Source: Candidatus Berkelbacteria bacterium
GTDB taxonomy: Bacteria; Patescibacteriota; UBA1384; XYA2-FULL-43-10; 1-14-0-10-43-13
DNA length: 39,418 nucleotides
Assembly: GCA_026397135.1 (NCBI GenBank)
Contig: JAPLVL010000035.1
Coordinates: 1 to 39,418 of the forward strand
Direction of reading: 5' to 3'
Made by a program: the position numbers and the translations under genes. Each line of letters starts with the position of its first letter. The stretch's first letter is position 1. The notes beneath the pieces were generated by a model. That model was not told the origin of the DNA, made no database searches, and saw nothing but the letters and a program-made list of their open reading frames with translations. Shown here piece after piece: positions 1-6,893 of this stretch.

Positions 1-2
1 AG

Positions 3-1547
3 ATACCGGAAGCCGGCAAAATTGCTCTCCTCTCGCAGTCGGGTGCAATTATCACCTCACTGATAGATTGGTCGAAAAGTTCGCATTTGGGATTTTCGAA
101 AATATTTTCGGTTGGCAACCAAGCTCAGCTCTCTGAGGCCGAGCTTCTCGAATTTCTCTACCAAGACACCGAAACGAGTGTGATTATCGCATATATGGAG
201 CGGCTAGAAGTCAACGAGAAATTAACTGAAACTCTGATCAAATATGCCAAGAAGAAGCCGACGGTCGTTCTCTTTGGTGGCAAGAGCCATTTTGGCGCCA
301 AAGCGGCTCTCTCTCATACTGGTTCGGTCGTTTCCTCTTATCTCTCGGTCAAAACATATTTGTCTCAGGCTGGGGTTATCATTGCTGACGGTCTCGAGGA
401 TCTCCTCCTCTTCGCTCGATCTTTCTACAACAATCAATCAATCTCGGGCAAACGCCTAGCTATTGTCACTAATGCCGGCGGGCCAAGTATTGCTGCTGCA
501 GATAATATTGCCGAGATGAATTTGGAGATGAGCCATTTCGAAGTCAAAACCGAGGAAGCTCTGTCAAAAGTCTTGCGAGCTGAATCGAATCTGAAAAATC
601 CGGTCGATCTCCTGGGTGACGCAGACGAGAAGTCGTACGAAGAAGCGATCAAGATTGTCGCCAAGGACAAAAATGTTGATGGTATGGTTGTGATCCTGAC
701 ACCGCAATCGTCTACCAAAATCAACGAAACGGCTGAAATTATTGCTAAATACAAGGGTGAGAAGCCACTCTTTGCTTCGTTTGTCGGTGGGGAAATCTTG
801 GCCTCGGCCAAGAAGATCATTGAAGAGTCCGGCCATCCTTGTTTTTCTTATCCCGAAGAAGCGGTTGCCGGTATGAAAGTGCTGGCTGATTATTCTCTGA
901 AGAAGCAAACAATATTACTTCCGCACAAGGAAAATAACAAAATCTTCATTCAGGCCAAGAAAGACCAGATTTTACATGAGTTTAATTTGCCAGTTGTGAG
1001 ATATTATCGGATCGAGCACGAACACGAGCTTGATGAGTTGGCTGAAAAAGTAGGCTATCCTATTGTTTTGAAAACGGCCGACGAAACGGCACACAAATCT
1101 GATATTGGCGGCGTAATTCTAAACATTGAGAATAAATTTGAGTTGAAGAAGGCATTTCTGAAGATTGGTGCGCCAGCCATTATTGGCAAGATGGTCAAGA
1201 CCAAATTTGAAATTATGCTTGGAATCAAGAAGGAAGAGCATATCGGGACAACTGTTCTCTTTGGCAGCGGCGGTATTTATTCTGAGATTTTGAATGATTT
1301 TAGCTTCCGCATTGCTCCTGTAAATATGGAAATGGCCGAAGCTATGATCTCTGAGACGAAAATTGGCCGAATTCTCGACGGCGCTCGTGATCAGAGAAAA
1401 TATGACTTGAAAAAATTAGCTGAAATTATTTGCGCGGCTGTTAAATTTGCTGACAATTTTGGAAATATCGCTGAAGTTGACTTCAATCCAATAATCGCCG
1501 ATGCTGAGAATTTTCATCTCGTAGATATTCGAGTAATTACTAAATAA
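3..1547 (+). CDS. ADP-forming acyl-CoA (acetate-CoA) synthetase, fused alpha/beta, 5' partial
   Basis: Cytosolic enzyme that converts an acyl-CoA (typically acetyl-CoA) plus ADP and phosphate to the free acid, CoA and ATP. The reading frame is open from the first bases of the window, so the start lies upstream; about 514 codons are visible of a family that is usually near 700. The visible part begins inside the CoA-ligase-like domain (KIALLSQSGAI). The SHTG motif with the likely phospho-histidine lies near visible residue 105. The C-terminal ATP-grasp domain covers roughly the last 200 residues, with an HKSD motif carrying the second conserved histidine. It lies 17 bases upstream of the ferredoxin oxidoreductase genes, which would supply its acyl-CoA substrate. 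Substrate range cannot be read from the sequence. Family assignment is secure. Confidence 0.93.
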   Translation: MPEAGKIALLSQSGAIITSLIDWSKSSHLGFSKIFSVGNQAQLSEAELLEFLYQDTETSVIIAYMERLEVNEKLTETLIKYAKKKPTVVLFGGKSHFGAKAALSHTGSVVSSYLSVKTYLSQAGVIIADGLEDLLLFARSFYNNQSISGKRLAIVTNAGGPSIAAADNIAEMNLEMSHFEVKTEEALSKVLRAESNLKNPVDLLGDADEKSYEEAIKIVAKDKNVDGMVVILTPQSSTKINETAEIIAKYKGEKPLFASFVGGEILASAKKIIEESGHPCFSYPEEAVAGMKVLADYSLKKQTILLPHKENNKIFIQAKKDQILHEFNLPVVRYYRIEHEHELDELAEKVGYPIVLKTADETAHKSDIGGVILNIENKFELKKAFLKIGAPAIIGKMVKTKFEIMLGIKKEEHIGTTVLFGSGGIYSEILNDFSFRIAPVNMEMAEAMISETKIGRILDGARDQRKYDLKKLAEIICAAVKFADNFGNIAEVDFNPIIADAENFHLVDIRVITK

Positions 1548-1564
1548 TTTTAGGAGTTATCAAT

Positions 1565-2602
1565 ATGACAGAAAAGAAATTATTGCTAACCGGCAACGAA
1601 GCAGCTGTCTTGGGTGCGATCGCGGCTGGGGCTAAAATAATGTTTGGCTATCCGATTACGCCGGCAACTGAAATTTTGCAGGGCTGGATTGGCAAAGCCG
1701 ACAAAAGCGACGAGCTACAATATTTACAGACCGAGGATGAGATCGCGGCTGGATTCGGTGTCCTGGGTGCTGTTTTGGCTGGGGAAATTGCATTTACCGC
1801 TTCAGCTGGGCCGGGTCATGTCCTGCTTCAGGATCCACTCTCGATGGCGGAGAATCTCCGCTTGCCATTTGTCGGGATCATGATGCAGCGGGGCGGACCA
1901 TCAACCGGGACTGTTAATTTCTCTCAACAGGAAGTTAATTTGGCAGCCTTTGGCGGTAATGGTGACGGAATTCGCTTGGTCTATTCCGCTTCGTCCGTTT
2001 TGGAGATGTACACTCTGACACAGGAAGCTTTTCAGATGGCTTGGCGCTATCGTTTCCCCACGATTTTGCTTGGGGATGGGTATTTGGGCAAGATGAAAAC
2101 TGTTGTCGAACTGCCAGCTGATCGCGCTGATGTCAAGGCTGAGCCAATTTTGAAAGAAGTGTCAGAATCAACCAATATTAGAAATTGCTATTCGTCCGAA
2201 GCTGATTTGGCGGAAGTTTTGCAGAAGAATTTGGCAGATTGGAATCATGCTCGCAAGAGTTTGGTTTTGTCTGAAAGTTACGAACTCGATGGCGCCGAAA
2301 CGGTAATTGTCGCTCATGGCTTGGTTGCCAGCGCAGCCAAGGATGCAGTTAGTATTTTGCGAAAAAGCGGAGTGAAAATTGGTCTCTTTCGTCCGATTAC
2401 GCTTCATCCTTTCGATACTGAAGTTTTGAAAAAAGCGGTGGCCAAAGCGAAAAAGGTTATGATCTTCGAATCTTCGCTCAATCAGCTTGCCAGAATTGTC
2501 AAATATGAATTGGCTGACCAAAAAGTGAATTATGAAGAGGTGTCCAAACCGGCAGAAGGCTTCACGGCGGCAGAAATTATTAAAGCAGTCAAAGGAAAAT
2601 AA
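1565..2602 (+). CDS. korA: 2-oxoacid:ferredoxin oxidoreductase, alpha subunit
   Basis: Alpha subunit of a thiamine-diphosphate 2-oxoacid:ferredoxin oxidoreductase, which decarboxylates a 2-oxoacid to acyl-CoA while reducing ferredoxin. The family signature YPITPATEI is at residues 29-37, and a stretch around residues 65-120 (TEDEIAAGF, ASAGPGHVLL) is typical of the pyrimidine-binding domain. The C-terminal part (from about 240) matches the transketolase C-terminal-like domain. At 345 residues it is a compact version. A Shine-Dalgarno-like TAGGAG lies 8 bases before the ATG. The stop overlaps the beta-subunit start by one base (TAATG), so translation is probably coupled. Whether the substrate is pyruvate, 2-oxoglutarate or a branched 2-oxoacid is not decidable, so the symbol is provisional. 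Confidence 0.9.
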   Translation: MTEKKLLLTGNEAAVLGAIAAGAKIMFGYPITPATEILQGWIGKADKSDELQYLQTEDEIAAGFGVLGAVLAGEIAFTASAGPGHVLLQDPLSMAENLRLPFVGIMMQRGGPSTGTVNFSQQEVNLAAFGGNGDGIRLVYSASSVLEMYTLTQEAFQMAWRYRFPTILLGDGYLGKMKTVVELPADRADVKAEPILKEVSESTNIRNCYSSEADLAEVLQKNLADWNHARKSLVLSESYELDGAETVIVAHGLVASAAKDAVSILRKSGVKIGLFRPITLHPFDTEVLKKAVAKAKKVMIFESSLNQLARIVKYELADQKVNYEEVSKPAEGFTAAEIIKAVKGK

Positions 2603-3339
2603 TGGAAAATATTGCTCCAATTTCTTGGAAAAAATCAAGTAAACCGCATCTTTTCTGCCCTGGCTGTGGACACGGAATTGTTTTGAAGCAGCTCGGGTAT
2701 GCTTTTGACGAGATGAAAATTGCTAGGGATGTGACTTTTGGTATCGATATTGGCTGTTCTCTCCTTGCCTGGAATTTCTTCGATGCCGACACGATCCAGA
2801 CACATCATGGCCGGACGACTTCTGTCATGGTTGGTTATAAGATGGCTAAGCCGGAGCGGATTGCACTCGCCTATATGGGTGACGGCGGCGGTTATGCGAT
2901 CGGTCTTCAAGCTCTGCTTCATGCTGCCTATCGCAACAATCCAGTCACTGTGATTTTGGTTAACAATGAGAATTATGCCATGACAGGCGGCCAATCGTCG
3001 CCAACCACGCCCGTCGGGATGGTAACTTCAACATCACCAAACGGCAAGAGGGCGGAATTCGGCAAGGGTTTGCATGGCCCGGAATTGATATCTGAAATTG
3101 CCGCCCCGAATGCTTATATTGCTCGTGTTTCGATTAGCAACCCAATCCAGTTGAAAATTACTCTGAAGAAAGCGATTGAAAACCAAGTCAAGAACAAAGT
3201 CTTTTCCTTCGTCGAAGTTTTGTCGATCTGCCCGACCAACTGGAAAACAAATGCCAAAGAAAGTTTCGAGATTTTGCGCGAGGCTGAGAAGCTTTATCCA
3301 ATCAAGGAATTTACGAAAGAAAAAGAGGTGGAAAAATGA
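2602..3339 (+). CDS. korB: 2-oxoacid:ferredoxin oxidoreductase, beta subunit
   Basis: Beta subunit that binds the thiamine diphosphate and a [4Fe-4S] cluster. CPGCGH (Cys19, Cys22), Cys52 (DIGCSLL) and Cys210 (SICPTNW) give the four expected cluster ligands. GDGGG at 93-97 followed by NNENYAMTGGQ is the Mg-diphosphate-binding motif. Length (245 residues) is somewhat short for the family but all motifs are present. The gene overlaps the alpha gene by one base and the gamma gene by four (ATGA), as expected for subunits of one complex. Confidence 0.92.
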   Translation: MENIAPISWKKSSKPHLFCPGCGHGIVLKQLGYAFDEMKIARDVTFGIDIGCSLLAWNFFDADTIQTHHGRTTSVMVGYKMAKPERIALAYMGDGGGYAIGLQALLHAAYRNNPVTVILVNNENYAMTGGQSSPTTPVGMVTSTSPNGKRAEFGKGLHGPELISEIAAPNAYIARVSISNPIQLKITLKKAIENQVKNKVFSFVEVLSICPTNWKTNAKESFEILREAEKLYPIKEFTKEKEVEK

Positions 3340-4151
3340 AAACAGTCAAAATTATTTTAGCCGGTGAAGGCGGTCAGGGAATCCAGACGATTGCCAAAGT
3401 TCTCTCTGATGCGGCATTCAAGGCCGGATTCCAAGTTGCCTATATCCCCTCCTTTGGTGTCGAACAGCGTGGCACGCCTTCGCTCGCTTATCTCACAATT
3501 GGCGAGGAAGAAATCAGATACCCGCGTTTTGATACAGCCGATTATGTCGTCGTGTTGCAGAAGAGAGCGATCAAAGTAATCGGGCAATTTGTTGACACAA
3601 ATACAACCTTAATTTTTGATTCCTCAGCAGTACCGCAGGCTTTGCTGCCCAAAGGAGCGGCAACTCTCCTCGGCATACCGGCGACAGCTATAGCTAATTC
3701 TGATTTCATACCGAAAGTATTTAATATCATTGTAACTGGAAAATTGAGTCAGATCTTGAAACTGCCGAAGGAGCTGGTGTTTGAGGCAGTTGGTGAGACT
3801 CTTGGCAAGAAGTTCAAAGATGAGAAGATAAAGAAAGCGAACGAAGCTGCTTTTGAATTTGGTTGCAATTTCGAAGCTGAGACTGATAAATTCACCAAGG
3901 CAACTTTCACCCCTTCGGAGGAAAATATCACTGTCAAAGGTCATGGCAAGGTGGCACAGATTGTACCTAAGCGTTGCAAAGGTTGCGGGATTTGCGTCGA
4001 GAAATGTCCAGTCAAGGCGCTCTCCTTTGGCGAAACGCTCGGCGTCTTCGCTACCCCCGTGCCAGACATAGACTTGGAGCGTTGCATTGCTTGTGGAAAC
4101 TGCTATCGCTTCTGTCCTGACGCCGCAATCGAGGTGTGGAAGGTGAGTTAG
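3336..4151 (+). CDS. korC: 2-oxoacid:ferredoxin oxidoreductase, gamma subunit fused to 2x[4Fe-4S] ferredoxin
   Basis: Gamma subunit (residues 1 to about 185) beginning with the usual nucleotide-binding-like GEGGQGIQT and the SFGVEQRGTPS stretch. It is fused to a C-terminal delta-type ferredoxin domain (about 205-271) with two cysteine sets, CKGCGICVEKCP and CIACGNCYRFCP, each able to hold a [4Fe-4S] cluster. The fusion means the complex needs no separate delta protein and passes electrons from the beta cluster towards ferredoxin. It is the last gene of the energy operon. The next gene is 63 bases away across a low-complexity spacer. Confidence 0.92.
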   Translation: MKTVKIILAGEGGQGIQTIAKVLSDAAFKAGFQVAYIPSFGVEQRGTPSLAYLTIGEEEIRYPRFDTADYVVVLQKRAIKVIGQFVDTNTTLIFDSSAVPQALLPKGAATLLGIPATAIANSDFIPKVFNIIVTGKLSQILKLPKELVFEAVGETLGKKFKDEKIKKANEAAFEFGCNFEAETDKFTKATFTPSEENITVKGHGKVAQIVPKRCKGCGICVEKCPVKALSFGETLGVFATPVPDIDLERCIACGNCYRFCPDAAIEVWKVS

Positions 4152-4204
4152 TGAGCAGGTAAACAGGTGAGTAAGTGAGTAAGTTGATAAGTTAATTAAT
4201 AAGG
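4144..4204 (+). repeat. low-complexity GTGAGTAA-type spacer repeat
   Basis: The spacer after the ferredoxin oxidoreductase operon is made of degenerate short direct repeats: GTGAG occurs at 4144, 4152, 4168 and 4176, followed by GATAAGTTAATTAATAAGG. It ends in the ribosome-binding site of the next gene. No hairpin terminator is visible here. Confidence 0.5.
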
Positions 4205-4214
4205 AGAGGACAAG

Positions 4215-4586
4215 ATGGGATTGAAAGATTTGCTCAAAGGAGCGATTGAAGGAACAGGCGAAGTGGCGGAATCATTGATTTCGGCCGTGACCGGTATCGT
4301 GAAAGAGGGAGCAGAAGATACAGCGGATATTTTCGGTGCAATCATTGATCTTGGTAAAGACGGAGTGATTGATGTGACCGAAGGAGTCAAGGATGCTTAT
4401 ATCGGTGCAGTAGACGCATTGAAGGAATCAGGCAAGTCAACCGAGGATGCTGTTAGCGAAGTTACTGCCAACGCCGAGCGTGCTATTTCAAATATTAGCG
4501 AAGAAGGTATGGAAACAGTCGGCGGAGCGGCAAAGAAGGGTATCGAAGAAGCCAAAGGGATTATTGAGGCTCCACTCAAAAAATAA
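4215..4586 (+). CDS. small alpha-helical protein of unknown function
   Basis: 123 residues, not recognised. It is rich in Ala, Glu, Gly, Lys and Ile, has no cysteine, tryptophan or histidine, and reads as a run of amphipathic helices with recurring EG/KEG/AEx patterns, somewhat like LEA-type or coiled-coil stress proteins. No signal peptide or clear membrane segment is seen. A strong ribosome-binding site AAGGAGAGG lies 5-13 bases before the ATG, which fixes the start. It is convergent with the next gene on a shared strong hairpin at 4609-4638. No function is proposed. Confidence 0.75.
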   Translation: MGLKDLLKGAIEGTGEVAESLISAVTGIVKEGAEDTADIFGAIIDLGKDGVIDVTEGVKDAYIGAVDALKESGKSTEDAVSEVTANAERAISNISEEGMETVGGAAKKGIEEAKGIIEAPLKK

Positions 4587-4608
4587 ACTATCGCTGTATA
4601 TCTATTAC

Positions 4609-4638
4609 AAAACTACCAGGCGTTTGACTGGTAGTTTT
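4609..4638. terminator. bidirectional intrinsic terminator
   Basis: An 11-base-pair perfect stem (AAAACTACCAG / CTGGTAGTTTT) with an 8-base loop. The A run on one side and the T run on the other make it a terminator in both directions. It sits between the convergent genes ending at 4586 (+) and 4653 (-). Confidence 0.85.
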
Positions 4639-4652
4639 GGTTTGTCTCAGTA

Positions 4653-5213
4653 TTAGATCGAGCCGCTGGCTGAGCCGTCGGAGGGTGGGGCGAAACTGTC
4701 AGAACTACCAGAATTGGAATTTGGTCGCTGCCATGTGCCGTTTCCTCCACTACCGCCAGTTGGAGCTGTAAAAGTCCCGATGATTATCATTCTGGGAGTT
4801 ATGTCGGTTGCCGTTGTGTCACTGCTCATTACATTGATCTCGTCACTAACCTTCAGGTCGGAAATAGATAGTTGCGTCATCTGTCCGTTGTCTTGTCTTG
4901 AAATCCTGGTAGTTGTGCTGCAATTGATATTTTTCGTACTTTTGTCGTCGGTAGTCATCACAATAGTTTGACCGTTTATTGAGGCGATTGTACCATGGAG
5001 AGGTTGAAAATTGCCTCGCCCTTGCCCGAATTGTCCTTTGTGAGCAGTGTTTTGGGAGGAAGATTTATCAGGACTGACTGCTGCGCTCGCTGATTGGGGT
5101 GAATTAATTGTCGATTTGATACTAGGAATCAGAAATTTAATGGATGTAAATGCCATTGCTGTGAGCACGATTATCGAGATTCCAATATGAGGCAAATATT
5201 TCTTTATTTTCAT
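4653..5213 (-). CDS. DUF5666-like exported or membrane-anchored protein
   Basis: 186 residues from the ATG at 5213; an upstream extension of the frame is possible but lacks protein character. Residues 4-30 form an N-terminal membrane segment or signal anchor (IGISIIVLTAMAFTSIKFLI). A Ser/Gln-rich linker follows, then a beta-rich domain (about 70-145: GTIASINGQTIVM, TTRISR, ISDLKVSDEINV, PRMIIIG) with the pattern of DUF5666. The tail is low-complexity Gly/Ser/Pro. It probably acts outside the membrane; the function of this family is unknown. No Shine-Dalgarno sequence is seen before the ATG. Confidence 0.7.
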   Translation of the reverse strand: MKIKKYLPHIGISIIVLTAMAFTSIKFLIPSIKSTINSPQSASAAVSPDKSSSQNTAHKGQFGQGRGNFQPLHGTIASINGQTIVMTTDDKSTKNINCSTTTRISRQDNGQMTQLSISDLKVSDEINVMSSDTTATDITPRMIIIGTFTAPTGGSGGNGTWQRPNSNSGSSDSFAPPSDGSASGSI

Positions 5214-5265
5214 AATATAAATAGTAATATATCCAAGCTGAGAATAGACTGAAATATATTTGGGT

Positions 5266-5297
5266 AAAAAAGTGTCCCTCGGAAATGTTTCCAAGGG
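5266..5297 (-). terminator. intrinsic terminator after zinc-ribbon gene
   Basis: On the minus strand a 9-base-pair stem (CCCTTGGAA / TTCCGAGGG, one G-U pair) with a 4-base loop is followed by ACAC and six T. It ends the transcript of the gene at 5329-5781 and separates it from the DUF5666-like gene. Confidence 0.75.
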
Positions 5298-5328
5298 GCG
5301 GGTATTTGCTAGAAGCGAGGTTTAAGAG

Positions 5329-5781
5329 TTAGGATTTGCCGGCGCGATAGCCGTCGCTATAACCCTTGCTGTAGCAGCGGTATACTTCATCCGTGACATG
5401 GAATGTGTAATGACTTGCCGTCGAATGAGATTTACCACTGATGGCATCGTTGAAAGCGTGATTGTATCCTTGCGAATACCAATCAACGAACCTGATACCG
5501 GAGAGGCTAAAGAAGCGTCCATACTTCGGCTTTGGCCGAGTTACCTTGGGGGCGACGCGAACCTGTTGGACGACAACCTTGGGCCGGGGGGCGGCGTTGG
5601 CACAGCTACTGCAGCGAGCTTGGTTTCCTACGATACCAACGCCCTGCTGAAGCGGGCCGCTAATCCGCTTGTTGCAGCGATAGCAACGGAACGGTTTGCT
5701 TGTCCTGCAAACCGGACAGTAGCTAAAGTGACTCTTGATCGAGCGGCCGCAATTGGCACACTGAATCATTGTATAGGCCAT
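5329..5781 (-). CDS. double zinc-ribbon protein with duplicated C-terminal motif
   Basis: 150 residues from the ATG at 5781, chosen because AAAAGGAGGAAAAG is an excellent ribosome-binding site just before it. Four CxxC knuckles (Cys8/11, 22/25, 33/36, 57/60) form two zinc ribbons. A Pro/Lys/Val-rich linker follows. The C-terminal part contains two similar segments, YSQGYNHAFNDAISGK (from about 104) and YSKGYSDGYRAGKS (the C-terminus). No membrane segment is present. It diverges from the vWA-kinase-phosphatase operon across a dyad-symmetric promoter region, so it may belong to the same system as a regulator or adaptor; that is inference. It is not a family I recognise. Confidence 0.7.
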   Translation of the reverse strand: MAYTMIQCANCGRSIKSHFSYCPVCRTSKPFRCYRCNKRISGPLQQGVGIVGNQARCSSCANAAPRPKVVVQQVRVAPKVTRPKPKYGRFFSLSGIRFVDWYSQGYNHAFNDAISGKSHSTASHYTFHVTDEVYRCYSKGYSDGYRAGKS

Positions 5782-5850
5782 CTTTTCCTCCTTTTGAGCG
5801 AGATGGCTCTCAAAACGCATTACTGGCATAGCGATTTGCCAAGTAACGTA

Positions 5851-5865
5851 CGGGACTTCGTCCCG
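5851..5865 (-). other. leader stem-loop upstream of zinc-ribbon gene
   Basis: CGGGAC / GTCCCG, six base pairs with a 3-base loop, lies in the predicted 5' leader of the zinc-ribbon gene, between its promoter and ribosome-binding site. Role unknown. Confidence 0.4.
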
Positions 5866-5871
5866 CTAAGT

Positions 5872-5954
5872 ATTTAATCACTATTATATCGAGCTGTCAA
5901 GAGGGGTGATCCGCGGTTACTCCTCTTGACAGTATTTGAAGTAAGTGTTAATGT
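5872..5954. promoter_or_regulatory. divergent promoters built on a 39-bp dyad (candidate operator)
   Basis: CTGTCAAGAGG (5894-5904) and CCTCTTGACAG (5922-5932) are perfect inverted repeats around a near-palindromic centre containing CCGCGG. Each arm supplies a consensus -35 TTGACA pointing outward. On the minus strand TTGACA, 17 bases, TTAAAT drives the zinc-ribbon gene. On the plus strand TTGACA, 17 bases, TAATGT with an upstream TG drives the vWA operon. A dimeric regulator bound here would cover both -35 boxes. Confidence 0.6.
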
Positions 5955-6057
5955 AATTTCGGCTAGTGTAGCTTGACAACTGAATAGAGAGTGTTGGTAT
6001 TTCGTGTGAGAAATTTTCATCTCAGACGATCCGCGACAGCGTCCAAAGGAGGACATC

Positions 6058-6805
6058 ATGTCTGTCTATGTTACCCCGTTTTCACCCGATCAAGAGACGA
6101 AGGGAACTCCGACCTTGATCAATCTGCTCGTCGATGGGTCCGGATCGATGGATCCGATCAAACCCGAGCTGGTTGCAAGCATCAATCAGGATTTCCTCGG
6201 TGCACTGCAAGCGATTAACGACACCGAGAAAAAGACAGTCCGCGTTCACGCCGAAGTCTTCAACTGAAATATTCCCGCTGATCACCGGTTTTCGCGCACC
6301 CTGGCAACTACGGGCCAACGAAGTAATTGAAGCACAGCTTCAGCTGGGCGAGCTCGGAAACACAGCTCTTTACAAGTGCATCAAAACTGGATTTGGACAT
6401 TTGATCCAAGCCAGTACTGACCTCGGTCAAAGTATGAACAAGAACACGAAGGCAAAGTTGATCGTTCTGACCGACGGCGCCAACAATCAACCTCCCTACA
6501 ACGAAGACGGGACGAGTCAGGTCTATCGGACCTTCAATCATCCGCAAGACTGGGTCACGACCGAGAAAATCCTGGTCTATTTCCGTACCGATTTGGTCGT
6601 TAGCGAAGAACAGTTCGTCGAGATCGCTGACGCCTGTGGCTTCAATGAGCTGATTATCTTTGATCAGCACAAGACGAACCGCGAAGCGCTCCGCAAGGAA
6701 ATCCGACGCGTCATCCATCTTCTGAGCAATCGGCGTGCCTTCGGGCATCAGTCGATGCCGGACGGAATCCTGACTCATACATTTGAGCCGTGTACCAGCT
6801 GGTAG
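6058..6805 (+). pseudogene. TerY-like von Willebrand factor A (vWA) protein, interrupted by a frameshift
   Basis: A vWA-domain protein encoded in two frames. The first frame starts at ATG 6058 behind AAAGGAGG and holds the metal-site motif DGSGS (Asp26, Ser28, Ser30), then stops at TGA 6265-6267 after HAEVFN. The domain continues in the +1 frame (TEIFPLITGF...) with the remaining metal-site residues GNTALYKCI and VLTDGANN, and ends at 6805. Joined, it gives about 248 residues with a complete MIDAS. The family binds a metal ion and mediates protein interaction; in TerY-P triads it partners with the kinase and phosphatase encoded next. The break may be a sequencing error, a real mutation or frameshifting. 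Its position and motifs strongly support membership of the triad. Confidence 0.8.
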
Positions 6806-6810
6806 AATTT

Positions 6811-6869
6811 GAGCTGAGTATCAGCTGTTGATTCCCTGGGGGGCACTGAGTATCAGTGTCCCCCGTTTT
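6811..6869 (+). terminator. tandem hairpins sharing CTGAGTATCAG; second is terminator-like
   Basis: Two stem-loops follow the vWA gene. The first (6812-6826) is AGCTGA-GTA-TCAGCT. The second (6838-6864) has a 12-base-pair stem (one G-U) with the same GTA loop and is followed by GTTTTC. Both contain CTGAGTATCAG exactly. The second may terminate, attenuate or protect the transcript before the kinase gene. Confidence 0.6.
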
Positions 6870-6893
6870 CATACACGCTGAAGGAGGTGTGAG

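Noticed and set aside
434-820. Minus-strand open frame opposite the acyl-CoA synthetase gene
   Set aside because: A shadow of the real gene with low-complexity Ser/Ala/Ile content and no start signals.
5398-5877. Plus-strand open frame opposite the zinc-ribbon gene
   Set aside because: The minus strand has an excellent ribosome-binding site, eight paired cysteines and a terminator; the plus frame has none of these.
6250-6270. Programmed +1 frameshift of the prfB type
   Set aside because: There is no upstream internal Shine-Dalgarno and no CUU-UGA slippery sequence, and the P-site tRNA could not re-pair well. Mutation or sequence error is more likely.
6262-6330. UGA read as glycine or tryptophan to extend the vWA gene
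   Set aside because: Continuing the first frame past TGA gives no vWA-like sequence and soon reaches another stop, while the +1 frame continues the domain. Other genes (for example korB) end in TGA at sensible places.
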